A DNA stretch of 64,000 nucleotides from CBDFNN01 sp965250215 (GCA_965250215.1 CBDFNN010000004.1:4216001-4280000); one strand, 5' to 3'. Positions 1-8,726 are shown, numbered from the stretch's first letter. The notes: generated by a model not told the origin, from the sequence alone. A program made the numbers and translations.

Positions 1-1
1 T

Positions 2-1330
2 ACGATACTTGAAAAAGCTAAGTCCCATCCATCGGCGAGACACTTCGGCCTTTTCGATGCCTGCGACAATTCTGAAGAAGGCATACTCACTGAACTGGAT
101 GGTATTGTTCAGTCATGGAGATCGAAGGCCCCTGAAGGTTCTCAATTCTATTTCATCCCAGCTTTTATAGATGACGACTGCTGTTCATCTACTTTCGACT
201 TTGTCCTTGTGGACGGACACAACAACGAAAATGCATCGGCCATTCTTGAACAATGGAGGTCAAATAGTGAGACTCCTATTGGTTTTTCAAGCTTCGGACT
301 CGAGTGGTCTTCTGTCGATGAGCTTGGTTATGGAAGGAGAGGCTCAGTCCAGAGAGCCGCTCGCTTCCTTGAGGACTACCTACCAGATTTACTTGAAGAC
401 CCTTCATTACCGGCTATCTTTGTCCAGCATTGGCGTGACAATGATGTCACCACACTGGCTGGCGACAAGTATTCCGGTCTATTGAATCCAGAAGGAAATC
501 CGACCCTAGTTCATGAGGTGGTCACAGGAATATATACTGGAAACCAAACCCAATTCGCCATTAATCGCGGACCGATTGAGCAGACTGGACCGCCCCATTG
601 GACCATATTTTTTGCCTGGATAATTGTTGCTTTTGCGGGCCTCATTTATGGCTATAGCAAGGTGTTTCAAGGCCTCATCAAGAGGTATTTCGTTGGTCAT
701 AATTTCTATGTGCAAGAGCTACGCGCTGCTCGAAATATTTCGGGCACTTTCACCTTTGCTATAACCTGTCTTTGCACTCTCATATTTGGAGTATTGATAG
801 GCACCTTGTTTTCCGTGGCATCAGACCTCCCGAGATTTGACTTGGTGTTGGGGATTCTACCAAATGCAATGAGCGGATTTATCAAGCTTGTTGATACTGT
901 GCCTTGGCTCGGCCTGCTAGCTTCGATGATCTTCTATATGAGCTACCTAATTTTGTGCTCAATTATACTAGTCCTCGCCTCAAGGATTGGCCAACGTGTC
1001 AGTATGTATCAGTCTTTGCTGATTGTAGTGGGCTCGAGATGGATGCTTATTCTTCCATTTCTCTTCGCGACATTCGCTCTTACTCTTCCAATCGAATACA
1101 AGAAATGGGCAATTATCGCGATTCTCGCGATTATCGCGATTCTCTTTTTCCTCTGCAACGGCAGAGCAGTATTGGATTATGCTAAGCTGAGCAATATCCC
1201 CATGCCTCTGTCGATCCTAATCGTTCTTGCCATCCCAGTCCTAGTCCTTTTCTTAGCCGGTGGATGGGCCTATTCCGAGGGCATTTTTGAGTCACTGAAC
1301 TTCTTCAGAAATTTGCTCACAAAAGCCTAG
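2..1330 (+). CDS. Partial membrane protein with N-terminal glycosidase-like region (5' end outside window)
   Basis: The frame is open from base 2, so the gene enters from the left edge; the in-frame GTG at 209 is not a convincing start. The first ~170 visible residues are soluble, and the stretch FVQHWRDN followed by GLLNPEGNPTLVHEVV resembles the end of a TIM-barrel glycoside hydrolase. From about base 595 there are five or six hydrophobic helices, including a low-complexity AIIAILAIIAIL segment encoded by an 18-bp direct repeat near 1111-1146. Inference: an exported or membrane-anchored glycan-active protein, possibly working with the glycosyltransferase at 1955-2953. The family is not identified with certainty. 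Confidence 0.6.
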   Translation, partial: TILEKAKSHPSARHFGLFDACDNSEEGILTELDGIVQSWRSKAPEGSQFYFIPAFIDDDCCSSTFDFVLVDGHNNENASAILEQWRSNSETPIGFSSFGLEWSSVDELGYGRRGSVQRAARFLEDYLPDLLEDPSLPAIFVQHWRDNDVTTLAGDKYSGLLNPEGNPTLVHEVVTGIYTGNQTQFAINRGPIEQTGPPHWTIFFAWIIVAFAGLIYGYSKVFQGLIKRYFVGHNFYVQELRAARNISGTFTFAITCLCTLIFGVLIGTLFSVASDLPRFDLVLGILPNAMSGFIKLVDTVPWLGLLASMIFYMSYLILCSIILVLASRIGQRVSMYQSLLIVVGSRWMLILPFLFATFALTLPIEYKKWAIIAILAIIAILFFLCNGRAVLDYAKLSNIPMPLSILIVLAIPVLVLFLAGGWAYSEGIFESLNFFRNLLTKA

Positions 1331-1351
1331 TTGGTTCTTGGTTCTTGGTTC
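1331..1351. repeat. 7-bp tandem repeat (TTGGTTC) x3 between two stop codons
   Basis: Three perfect copies of TTGGTTC start directly after the stop codon at 1328-1330 and run into the stop codon of the convergent gene (1350-1352). One of seven similar 7- or 8-bp arrays in this window. Confidence 0.9.
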
Positions 1352-1898
1352 AAGAGCTTTCTTTCGCCGAATCAACTCGCATCAATCGGGACAAGCTGAT
1401 CAGTATTAGACTTGGTAGCCAGATCCACAAGATCTCGGATGTGAAGAGAGATACTCCTTGCTCAAAGACTCTACTAAAACTTAGAGGAGAAACTTGAATC
1501 GGAGTCGAGGGAAAAAAATATCGAGCATTGTCGAAGGGTGCAAAGAATGCAACTCCTAGTCCCCCATTGGTTAGGGCATCTAGCAGTCCATGACTGAGTG
1601 TAGCCACAGAAAAGAAGGCAGTCAAGATGATCCAAGACTTCGAAAGGAATTTTTCGTCTCGATAGAAAATCTCAGAAACTATGGGGCCCCAAATAATTGC
1701 AAATAAGATAGAGTGCAATAAGCCTCTGTGTCCAAGCAAGTGGCTATATGGAATTCCCAATGGGAAGGCGATGACGTCAAAATCTGGGACGATGCTGCAG
1801 GTCGCAACTAAAAGCCAGAATTTTGCGGAGCGAAAAGTTCGGGGAATGAAGTTGGCTAGAGCTAGCGCCGCGACGGCGTGAGAAACGATTGTCGGCAT
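1350..1898 (-). CDS. YdjM-type metal-dependent membrane hydrolase (DUF457 family)
   Basis: A 182-residue integral membrane protein. The N-terminus MPTIVSHAVAALALA, the SIVPDFDVIAF segment and the GHRGLLHS motif are the His/Asp signature of the YdjM/DUF457 family, described as LexA-regulated inner-membrane metal-dependent hydrolases; the substrate is unknown. Several hydrophobic helices follow. It converges on the preceding gene with only 19 bases between the stops, all of it a 7-bp tandem repeat. It is followed upstream (higher coordinates) by a glycosyltransferase on the same strand, 56 bases away. Family assignment is firm, function is not. Confidence 0.75.
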   Translation of the reverse strand: MPTIVSHAVAALALANFIPRTFRSAKFWLLVATCSIVPDFDVIAFPLGIPYSHLLGHRGLLHSILFAIIWGPIVSEIFYRDEKFLSKSWIILTAFFSVATLSHGLLDALTNGGLGVAFFAPFDNARYFFPSTPIQVSPLSFSRVFEQGVSLFTSEILWIWLPSLILISLSRLMRVDSAKESS

Positions 1899-1954
1899 CT
1901 ATTATAATCTTGATGAGCCTGGGCTGATTAACGGAACCCTACTTATAGGCCGAA

Positions 1955-2953
1955 CTAAACGGTTTCCTTTTCGACCTGGGCGGTCTCGCTGACGGACGAA
2001 AGCTCCAACCACTTACGATCCGCAAAATCATTGAAAGCTTGTTTATCTCTTAACCATCCAAAGTGCACCGTGAAAGGCGTGACTTTCATGAAATCACCCT
2101 TACCTGGAATCTTCGTAAATAGCTTGTAACACAAATTCCTAAAGGTCTCGTTGGGAATCCCACGCAGCGAATAGACAAAGGGATCTGTAGCGTATTTACA
2201 TCGAACCGATAAAAACTCAGGATCAAACTCCGTAAGATGAGCCAAGAAATCGAGTTGGGCGCTGTTCGCTCCCTGGAGCCAGGTATAGACTGGTAGTTTA
2301 TGCTTGCTCATCGCAAGAGCCAGGCTCCACTCACAGGTTTCGAGTCGTCTTCCTGTCTCGTCCAATCTTGAGCCGAAATGGGTCTCATCCCTTCTTGAGA
2401 TAAACTCTCTAGCGCTAGCGCATACTTCTGCTGTCAACTCCTGGTCTTGGGCGTAAATGACTCCTGCCTGTACCCGAGGCAAACTTGTAAGTCCGAATTT
2501 CTTGAGCGTCTTGGCCCTACGATTCAAGAGGATATCCCAGACAACTCCGATGTTTTTTGGTCCTCCAAAAAAGTGATCTGCTAATTCAGTACCTGTTGCC
2601 GTGAACGGGAATGCTCGAAGCTGTTGCCAAAGCGGATCGGGCGATTTGCACCAGATCATGTCGGAATCCACAAAGAGATTTCCGTCGAAAGGCATGAAGT
2701 CCTCGAGGTTGTGCTTGACCCCTACAATAGATCGCTTGTCCTCTGGCAGGATTTCTAAGACCTCAAAATGAATGTCCAGTCCGCGAGAGACCAGCAGACT
2801 CATCTGCTCTTCGGAGCAATACAGGGCTACCGGGCGCTGACGATCATATCGACGAAGTGTGGCGACCGATGCGATTACATGGCGCAGATACTTCTCTTTT
2901 CCATATGCAGTTAAAACGTAGCCTTCTTGGAAGTCTACTTGGCCGTCCTTCAT
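1955..2953 (-). CDS. Glycosyltransferase-like protein, GT-A fold
   Basis: A 332-residue soluble protein. The N-terminal GYVLTAYGKEKYLRHVIASVATLRRY followed by PVALYC and the NLFVDSDMIW segment around residue 95 fit a GT-A nucleotide-sugar glycosyltransferase in which VDSDM provides the DxD metal-binding motif. This resembles GT8-like proteins in layout, though I cannot assign a CAZy family. There is no signal peptide, so it probably acts at the cytoplasmic side. The C-terminus ends in an acidic tail. Its neighbour on the same strand is the YdjM-like gene. The donor and acceptor cannot be told from sequence. Confidence 0.65.
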   Translation of the reverse strand: MKDGQVDFQEGYVLTAYGKEKYLRHVIASVATLRRYDRQRPVALYCSEEQMSLLVSRGLDIHFEVLEILPEDKRSIVGVKHNLEDFMPFDGNLFVDSDMIWCKSPDPLWQQLRAFPFTATGTELADHFFGGPKNIGVVWDILLNRRAKTLKKFGLTSLPRVQAGVIYAQDQELTAEVCASAREFISRRDETHFGSRLDETGRRLETCEWSLALAMSKHKLPVYTWLQGANSAQLDFLAHLTEFDPEFLSVRCKYATDPFVYSLRGIPNETFRNLCYKLFTKIPGKGDFMKVTPFTVHFGWLRDKQAFNDFADRKWLELSSVSETAQVEKETV

Positions 2954-3076
2954 CCTGGGTTACAAATGTGCTTTTGCCTTAATGATAATTGAGAAGGACG
3001 TACGTCTTGGCAATCTCTGTGTTCTCCTAGAATCGAGCTATTAGACCTATCTAATTTTCAGCTAGGCCGAGCAATT

Positions 3077-3268
3077 CTACAGTTCAAACATCGACCTAAA
3101 AAAAATGAGGTCTCGGCTCACCACAAGCCGAGACCTCGAGAAGCGATTTGAAGTCAGTGAAGACTTCCTCCAAATTCGACTTCCATTAGCGATGGCTTCA
3201 GTTGCAGCCTCTCGGCCACCCAGACCGAATGCAAGTATGAAGGCGACCGCTAAAGATGCGATCAACAC
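3077..3268 (-). pseudogene. Remnant of the last transmembrane helix of a mechanosensitive-channel-like protein
   Basis: The frame upstream and downstream of the GTG at 3268 reads IDIAFTVLIASLAVAFILAF then GLGGREAATEAIA. This is the signature of the final conserved helix (PF05552-type, GLGG motif) of MscS-superfamily TM-helix proteins. Only this helix remains; a stop lies just upstream. After EAIA, a one-base shift would give a short tail ending at a stop just before the terminator at 3096-3138, which fits a frameshifted authentic 3' end. Intact relatives are several times longer. It could be an independent small peptide, but the terminator position argues for a remnant. Confidence 0.5.
3096..3138 (-). 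terminator. Strong Rho-independent terminator
   Basis: On the minus strand a perfect 12-bp stem (GAGGTCTCGGCT paired with AGCCGAGACCTC, loop about 7 bases) is followed by ATTTTTTTT. It lies inside the 3' half of the mechanosensitive-channel-like remnant frame, so that reading frame cannot be the natural end of an intact gene. Confidence 0.9.
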
Positions 3269-3450
3269 GGTGAACGCAATATCTATATTATCTCAATATG
3301 TCCTAATATTGATCCTATGTTACCTACATGTTACTTCGGTTCTTGTTCTGTTTTAGGACTTGTGTGAGTGAGTTTTTTTGCAAGCACTTTTCAAGGACAC
3401 GAATGCCCTTGAACAAGAACAAGTATAGACCTTCTCTAAGAAATATCTGG

Positions 3451-4128
3451 TTATTGAATCTTAGCCAGTTTCTTGTTGAGACTCGTCATTAGGGATTCAA
3501 AGCCTTTCTTTCTGACGACACTTTGAAAGGACCGAGAATAGCCTTTGACTGTGCTAACATTATCGAGGGAGATATCCTCGACTTTCCAATCCTCTCCTAT
3601 TTTAATCAGCTTGTAATCGATTTGGGTGGATACTTTATCGATCATTCCCCTGGTCGACGCCGTTGCTGTATTTCCTTCTACTGCTATAGCGCCATATTCG
3701 ATTTTAGCCCTATAGGGATTGAGATCTGCCAGCGACTGAGCTCGAACGATCTTGCTGAAAACCCCTATGAATTCGGCTTTCTGCTCTTGACTTAATTTCT
3801 TCCAGTGACGTCCAAGCGAGGCTTCTCCCATTGCGTCAAAAGAAATGAGGTCGTTGACGACAGACCTCAAATCGTTTGCTTCTGCATCGCTTAGCTTTGT
3901 CTTGTCGCCGAGCAATCTCTTTATCTGCTTATCTCGTTGCTGAAGCATGGATTTGATGCCCTCGACTTCGTTTTGGGCCTGTACATTATCAACGGCGAGA
4001 CTGAAAAGTAGCATAACCACCAAAGCTGTCTTTGAAACCAGTTCTAGGGTCTTAGCAACACTAAATGGCTTTTTAACTGCCAAGGAAATGTCTGCTCTGT
4101 CTAATTTATTGTACATCTGTGTAGTCAC
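3451..4128 (-). CDS. MlaC/Ttg2D-family periplasmic phospholipid-binding protein
   Basis: A 225-residue protein with a long N-region, a hydrophobic segment LVVMLLFSLAVDNVQA and then the MlaC domain. Typical features are the pattern FDAMGEASLGRHWKKLSQEQ (compare the FDYMARRVLG..W...S..Q pattern of the family), FSKIVRAQSL, and IDYKLIKIGEDWKVEDISL ending the lipid-binding domain. MlaC proteins shuttle phospholipids between inner and outer membrane. The start is GTG at 4128; an ATG at 4116 is an alternative. No mlaBDEF genes are adjacent, so its ABC partner lies elsewhere or it acts alone. Both ends are isolated by intergenic DNA. Confidence 0.8.
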   Translation of the reverse strand: MTTQMYNKLDRADISLAVKKPFSVAKTLELVSKTALVVMLLFSLAVDNVQAQNEVEGIKSMLQQRDKQIKRLLGDKTKLSDAEANDLRSVVNDLISFDAMGEASLGRHWKKLSQEQKAEFIGVFSKIVRAQSLADLNPYRAKIEYGAIAVEGNTATASTRGMIDKVSTQIDYKLIKIGEDWKVEDISLDNVSTVKGYSRSFQSVVRKKGFESLMTSLNKKLAKIQ

Positions 4129-4396
4129 TTTACGGTTCGTAATGATGATTTATGGAGCTCAGGTCTTGCGAAAGCCTTTTAAACGGTCGGTGTATCGGAC
4201 TTTAATGCAAGAATGAGTCACTCGTTCTTACTTGTTTATAGAAAGTCCAAGAAACATGCCGAGAATGAGAGATCGGGGAGCGGGACTTCTAGACTCAACT
4301 CAAAGAATTTCTTTTTGATATTTCTGATACTTAGTGAACGGTAGTTGCGAACAGCCAGAGCTGTGATTCGTAGATTCAGGAAAGAATCGTAGAAAA

Positions 4397-4690
4397 TTGG
4401 CACGAAGAAGAGAGCCTCAACAAATAGGAAATCTTGTTAACCGTTGGTTTGTAGACAAAGGTATTGACAAGAAAATCGATGAATCACGAATCATCGAGAC
4501 ATGGGCAGAGATGGCTGGTGTTGACGTCAATAGCGTCACGCGTTCGGTCTACATCAAAGACAATCGGCTTTTTGTCCAAATCGCTTCTTCCACTTGGCGA
4601 CAAAAGCTCTTTACACAACGAGCCCAGTTGCTGGAAGAATTGAATAGTAGAGTTGGCAATGACAAGATTAAGGCTATTAATTTCCGATAA
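4397..4690 (+). CDS. DUF721 domain protein (DciA-like)
   Basis: A 97-residue protein carrying the whole DUF721 domain: a basic N-terminus, IIETWAEMAGVDVNSVTRSVYI, KDNRLFVQIASSTWRQKL and a final KIKAINFR. DUF721 proteins include DciA, the DnaB helicase loader of bacteria lacking DnaC, and are RNA/DNA-binding. The start is TTG at 4397 with an AGGA at about 4379-4382 upstream. In many Bacteroidota this gene lies near recF/dnaA, but here it is isolated and converges on a coiled-coil gene 138 bases away. The role in helicase loading is inferred from the family. Confidence 0.75.
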   Translation: MARRREPQQIGNLVNRWFVDKGIDKKIDESRIIETWAEMAGVDVNSVTRSVYIKDNRLFVQIASSTWRQKLFTQRAQLLEELNSRVGNDKIKAINFR

Positions 4691-4828
4691 GCCTCACATC
4701 GAAGCTCGATCTTGAATTTCCCGGACTAGACCTCGGACACAAATATCGCTGACCATAATTGCGATCGTAAAGTCCTTCAATAATCCCAACGAGTGAAGCT
4801 GTCGGGTTTGTTTAGGAATGCTTGTTCC

Positions 4829-5539
4829 CTATTTGCCACCCAAAAGCTCGTCTTGCCGAGCCTTCAATGCATCCCACTTGCCATCGGCAGCCATCGCTGA
4901 CTGTTCTGGCCATGTACCTGGATCGTGCATAGAGTATGAAGAGCCTGCTGCATCCAAAACCGATTGGATTCGCGTGACAGCAGCGTCTGCAAGACTTCTG
5001 AAGGAGAGGATTCCATCATCGTGCAAAAGCTGTTTGATCTTAGGACCGATTCCTTCAATCTTAGTCAAATCATCCGGAGTCTCCTGATCAGGGACTTCGA
5101 CAATCTTCGTGACCTCAACTTCATTGATCGCTTTCTTCGGAGCGCCCGCATGCTTCAATTTCGCGGTTTGCTGCTTAGCCGACAGACTAACCCTTCGATC
5201 CTTAGTTACGAGTTTAAGAGCATCTAGCTCGGCTTGGATGCCGTCATGACTCTCTTGTAGACTCTCCTGCTTACTTTCGTAGTCCCCATAAGCAATTTTA
5301 AGAAGGCCGTATTTGTTACTCCATTCGGCCCTTTCCATTTTCCAAGTGTCCCTTTTCCCCAAAAGGTACTGATACTTAGAATCTAGATCATTGAATTTGC
5401 TACCGTACGAATCGCGTTCGCTCTGAAGTCTAATATATTCCTCAGATTGGGTTTCGTCTTTTCCAAAAAGCCGACCGAGCCAGTAACCGAGACCAGCGGT
5501 CACAGCCATGAATAGAAGAGGTAACAACCAACTAGGCAT
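4829..5539 (-). CDS. Membrane-anchored coiled-coil protein with C-terminal helix-hairpin-helix
   Basis: A 236-residue protein. Residues 1-24 form a membrane anchor (WLLPLLFMAVTAGLGYWLGRLFG). Residues ~30-110 are heptad-like with many E, K, Q and S residues, and look like a coiled coil. The C-terminal DLTKIEGIGPKIKQLLHDDG plus SFRSLADAAV is a helix-hairpin-helix module of the DUF4332/HhH type, otherwise used to bind DNA. It lies 26 bases downstream of the OmpA gene on the same strand, probably in one transcript. The pairing suggests an envelope structural role; nucleic-acid binding at the membrane is possible but unproven. Confidence 0.7.
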   Translation of the reverse strand: MPSWLLPLLFMAVTAGLGYWLGRLFGKDETQSEEYIRLQSERDSYGSKFNDLDSKYQYLLGKRDTWKMERAEWSNKYGLLKIAYGDYESKQESLQESHDGIQAELDALKLVTKDRRVSLSAKQQTAKLKHAGAPKKAINEVEVTKIVEVPDQETPDDLTKIEGIGPKIKQLLHDDGILSFRSLADAAVTRIQSVLDAAGSSYSMHDPGTWPEQSAMAADGKWDALKARQDELLGGK

Positions 5540-5565
5540 AATTTTGTCCTATTAATTTTTTCTAA

Positions 5566-6465
5566 TTACTTGAGAGTGATTTCGACTCTCCGATTCTGTG
5601 CACGACCTGCTTCCGTCTCATTTGAGCTGATTGGAATGTCTGGTCCTTTGCTGTCGACCATCATCTGGTCAATAGATATGGAGCCACGGCTGTTAAGGTA
5701 TTGCCGGATAAATGCAGCTCTTTCTTTGGATAGATTGTTATTGTAATCGCGATCTCCAACGTTGTCAGAATGTCCCACGATATCCAATCTCGAATCCTCA
5801 ACATTATCTAAATAGTAAATAATGTCGGCGAAATCACTTCTCTGAACTGCCGTCAACGGAAGCGACGTCGCATCTGTAGCAAAGTTTAAATTGAACGCTT
5901 TTCCTTTCAATCGATCGGCGATGGCCTCAATTTTTTCATTGTTATCAGATTCAAAATCAAGAAAGCTGAAGTCGATCCCATTGAATAGGGTATCTCTTGC
6001 AAACCAATTATTGTGATCTGCACCATCGATCTGAATTTGGCGCCCAGAAACTCCGCGTCCAACTAGAAATCTTTTTAACCAATTGGCTCTCGCCTGGCCG
6101 ATATTTGGCAAGATGCTTCCATTGGATTCATCCTCATCGTAATAACCAGTGATAAGTAGAGACCTATTTGGATTTGATTTTAGGTACTCGGCGGTATTGT
6201 CAATTGCGCTGCTCAAATCGGAACCAATGGGCTCAAGATACTGGAACTTCGATTTGAGATATCGAAAATGATCTTTGCTATTGATGTTTAGACCAGATCC
6301 GTCTCCGAAACTCCAGGTTCCAAGATCGATTTTGACATATTCCGGGGCTGAAGCGGATGTTGTTGCTGCTGCTGTTCCTGTCTCATTTGCAGACCGATTC
6401 CGGAAAACGAAAAAGGCCACAATGAAAGTAAGAATCAGCAATAGTTGGGCAATTGTTTTGCTCAT
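5566..6465 (-). CDS. OmpA-family peptidoglycan-binding protein
   Basis: A 299-residue protein with a single N-terminal membrane helix (IAQLLLILTFIVAFFVF) and no cleavable signal. It has two OmpA-like segments: a degenerate one around residues 75-150 (RSLLITGYYDEDE, NIGQARANWLKRFLVGRGV), and a canonical one at the C-terminus (RLDIVGHSDNVGDRDYNNNLSKERA, SRGSISIDQM, GRAQNRRVEITLK). The canonical domain binds the diaminopimelate of peptidoglycan. The duplication is unusual. It starts the two-gene unit that continues with the coiled-coil/HhH protein at 4829-5539. Confidence 0.8.
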   Translation of the reverse strand: MSKTIAQLLLILTFIVAFFVFRNRSANETGTAAATTSASAPEYVKIDLGTWSFGDGSGLNINSKDHFRYLKSKFQYLEPIGSDLSSAIDNTAEYLKSNPNRSLLITGYYDEDESNGSILPNIGQARANWLKRFLVGRGVSGRQIQIDGADHNNWFARDTLFNGIDFSFLDFESDNNEKIEAIADRLKGKAFNLNFATDATSLPLTAVQRSDFADIIYYLDNVEDSRLDIVGHSDNVGDRDYNNNLSKERAAFIRQYLNSRGSISIDQMMVDSKGPDIPISSNETEAGRAQNRRVEITLK

Positions 6466-6716
6466 GGCGATTGTTTAGGATAGAGAACGAACCGACAAGA
6501 GTGTATTCCCCCGTTCCGGGAGGAGCAACTCTATGGGAATATAGTTCGATTTATAGGAATCTGTTTCGGCACCAGTACGAGAAACAGGACTATTGCCTTA
6601 GCAACTATTCATGAGATCCGATTGGGTTGCGATAAATTCAAAACATATTGCACTTATTCAATCAAATAAATTTAGGAGAGTGTAGTAAACCTTTCGGGAT
6701 TCACTTCAATATGATT

Positions 6717-8516
6717 TTATCTTGTGAGCACTAGATTTCTGAAAAGCTCGAAATCCGCTCCCTTGACCCTAAGAATATAAACTCCGCTTGTCGCGAGCTC
6801 CCCGTCTTCGCCACGTCCATCCCATATAAAATTGTGGAATCCAGAATCGAGAGAAGCTCCTTGTAAGACAGTAATAGATCGACCGACCAAATCGAAAACC
6901 TGAACTTCAATTTCCTGCTCCCTTTCTATCTCGAGAGCTATCGTCGTCGCTGAATTAAATGGGTTTGGATAAGCTTCGAAAACTTTGACTTCGTTTCCAG
7001 GTATCTCGGATTCCTCACTAGAAACCGTTCGGATAAGTGGGATCATATTGCCATAGGTGTCGAATCCACTCAGAGACAATACCTGGCCATTTTTTCCACC
7101 TCCTTCCTCAATTACAAGCAGACCATCTCTTCCCATACTTCTGTAAAAGCTTTTCTCGCCCGTGGCCGTGTCCTCTATTTCAATAGTATATTCGACATTT
7201 GTGTCAGCAGCAGAGAAAACCCAAAATTGGTCTGGCGGGGCTGTTCCTGAAGCACCGTCGTCTAGAATTCGAACGAGTACATCTATATTGGAGTTGTTGA
7301 AAAAATAGAAGGCTGTGTCGTCTAAGTCTCGTTCTTGTAAAAAGGCATCAGCTTGCCCGTTGTAAACGTAGTAGTAGCCACCTGCATCGATCTCCTCGGT
7401 GAGTGTGGCAAGAATGTCGTCCGTTTGTGGGACTTTCCAGTCCATTTGAACTTGAAATCGATCTCCATCCAGACATAGGGTTTGATCATCGGCGAGACAC
7501 TCAGAGCCTGTCGAAGTCATAGCTTCGAGCGTTCTCTTCTGTCCCATGTTATGGTCGACATCCACTGCGGTGTCCGTTAGATTAACATTTTGTGTAGAAA
7601 TCGATCTTGCATCGGTGGATAGGCTATAGCTTATTTCATTGTTTGTAAGGACCGGATCTACAGGTGACGCCGAGCTCGCATCAAAGGTATAGGACCACGA
7701 TCCTTGCAACTTGACAACTGCCCAAACACAAAACAATTCGCGACTACCAAAAGGGCTCAACTCCGGGACACGACAGGTAATCTTGTCGAGTTCATTTGTG
7801 CAATCCGGCGGAATTGAATCTCGGAAGCAGCTCACACCTCCGATATCGCTCCCCGCAATGCGGACAAGTCCATCGGCAAAATCATGGAAAAGTGGCAATT
7901 GATGCTCCAACTCAACATTGCTAGCAACTGAAGGACCTACATTTCTCACGGAGACATTGTATTGGAAAAGTGAACCTTTGGGAATGAAGGGTGCTGGCTC
8001 AAAGGAGGAAGGTTGTGTTTGTTGGAATCGAACCCGAGGAAAGACATCAGCCAGTTCATCGACGATGGTAGATTCGACAAAACTTGAATCGTTGCTGTCC
8101 TGTGGATCGGGAATAGATCCACTAACCTTGGCCGTGTTGAGCTTAATACCTAGGATTTGTGCGACAACGACAACGGTCACTACACCCGTTATCCCCGCAT
8201 CGAAAGTACCAAGGTCACAGCTGACGTTTTGCCCATTAATAATACAGTCACCGTCTGTCCTAGCACCCAAGTTGTCCTTTGTCCAAACAGCGGACACGAT
8301 ACTTAGACCGGCAGGGACGTCATCCGTGACCGTAGCATTGCTAGGACCTACAGTTCCAGAGGAGCCAATGCCTACCGCTATCGCATAGGTCAAGGTGTCT
8401 CCGGGAACTGCCATAGTTTTGTCGACAGATTTTTCGACGGCGAGGTCAGTCGCATTGGAGAGATTTGGTAGCAGCGTAAGACTAAGCGCCGCCAGGAAAT
8501 ATCGCGTACTTTTCAT
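6717..8516 (-). CDS. Secreted DUF11-repeat protein with T9SS type A sorting domain (paralogue 1)
   Basis: A 599-residue protein. A signal peptide ends at NATDLA. One DUF11 domain (~22-145) and a second (~155-300) are Ig-like beta modules found in bacterial surface proteins. The middle region contains CLDGDRFQVQMDWK, FYFFNNSNIDVLVRILDDG and FWVFSAADTNVEYTIEIED, a motif seen in secreted proteins of several phyla but with no firm name. The last ~90 residues are a T9SS type A domain (VFEAYPNPFNSATTIALEI to LVLTR). It is a tandem paralogue of 8727-10535, and both upstream spacers are also homologous. Likely a cell-surface or secreted adhesin-like protein; no enzymatic motif is visible. Confidence 0.8.
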   Translation of the reverse strand: MKSTRYFLAALSLTLLPNLSNATDLAVEKSVDKTMAVPGDTLTYAIAVGIGSSGTVGPSNATVTDDVPAGLSIVSAVWTKDNLGARTDGDCIINGQNVSCDLGTFDAGITGVVTVVVVAQILGIKLNTAKVSGSIPDPQDSNDSSFVESTIVDELADVFPRVRFQQTQPSSFEPAPFIPKGSLFQYNVSVRNVGPSVASNVELEHQLPLFHDFADGLVRIAGSDIGGVSCFRDSIPPDCTNELDKITCRVPELSPFGSRELFCVWAVVKLQGSWSYTFDASSASPVDPVLTNNEISYSLSTDARSISTQNVNLTDTAVDVDHNMGQKRTLEAMTSTGSECLADDQTLCLDGDRFQVQMDWKVPQTDDILATLTEEIDAGGYYYVYNGQADAFLQERDLDDTAFYFFNNSNIDVLVRILDDGASGTAPPDQFWVFSAADTNVEYTIEIEDTATGEKSFYRSMGRDGLLVIEEGGGKNGQVLSLSGFDTYGNMIPLIRTVSSEESEIPGNEVKVFEAYPNPFNSATTIALEIEREQEIEVQVFDLVGRSITVLQGASLDSGFHNFIWDGRGEDGELATSGVYILRVKGADFELFRNLVLTR

Positions 8517-8562
8517 ATCAACGAGAACTAGATGTTGGGTGATTGCTCGATTGGGTGATATC

Positions 8563-8572
8563 CTAATATACT
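8563..8572 (-). promoter_or_regulatory. Conserved AT-rich box upstream of paralogue 1
   Basis: CTAATATACT (AGTATATTAG on the coding strand) lies 47 bases before the start codon. The same 10-mer lies at 10583-10592, 48 bases before the start of paralogue 2. Conservation of sequence and spacing makes a promoter -10 element plausible; no clear -35 is visible. Confidence 0.4.
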
Positions 8573-8601
8573 GGAGGGAGCTAGAAGGAGGAATAGGGGT
8601 T

Positions 8602-8625
8602 GAGGAGCTGAGGGGCTAAGGGGCT
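8602..8625. repeat. 8-bp tandem repeat (GAGGGGCT-type) x3
   Basis: GAGGAGCT, GAGGGGCT, AAGGGGCT in tandem in the spacer upstream of paralogue 1. A related array lies at the equivalent place upstream of paralogue 2. Confidence 0.8.
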
Positions 8626-8631
8626 GAGAAA

Positions 8632-8667
8632 GACCCTGATTTACTTGCGGTAAATACTACCCGGGTC
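8632..8667 (-). promoter_or_regulatory. Conserved hairpin element (copy A) in duplicated spacer
   Basis: Outer stem GACCC (8632-8636) pairs with GGGTC (8663-8667). Inner stem ATTTAC (8639-8644) pairs with GTAAAT (8650-8655) over loop TTGCG. On the minus strand the outer stem is followed by TTTCT, so it may be a weak terminator for paralogue 2 or a 5'-UTR structure of paralogue 1. Copy B shows a compensatory base-pair change in the outer stem. Confidence 0.5.
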
Positions 8668-8679
8668 AACATTCACGAG

Positions 8680-8707
8680 CTAGCTCTACTACTATAAATC
8701 CTCCTCT
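8680..8707. repeat. 28-bp identical spacer element (copy A)
   Basis: From CTAGCTCTACTACTATAAAT to CCTCCTCT, identical in sequence to 10710-10737. It lies just downstream of the stop of paralogue 2; the other copy lies just before the stop of the TolC-like gene. It marks the extent of the tandem duplication. Confidence 0.8.
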
Positions 8708-8726
8708 ACTCCTAATACAAGCTCTC

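Noticed and set aside
8632..8667. Known riboswitch class at the hairpin
   Set aside because: The core does not match the consensus of any riboswitch I can recall; it is too short for most.
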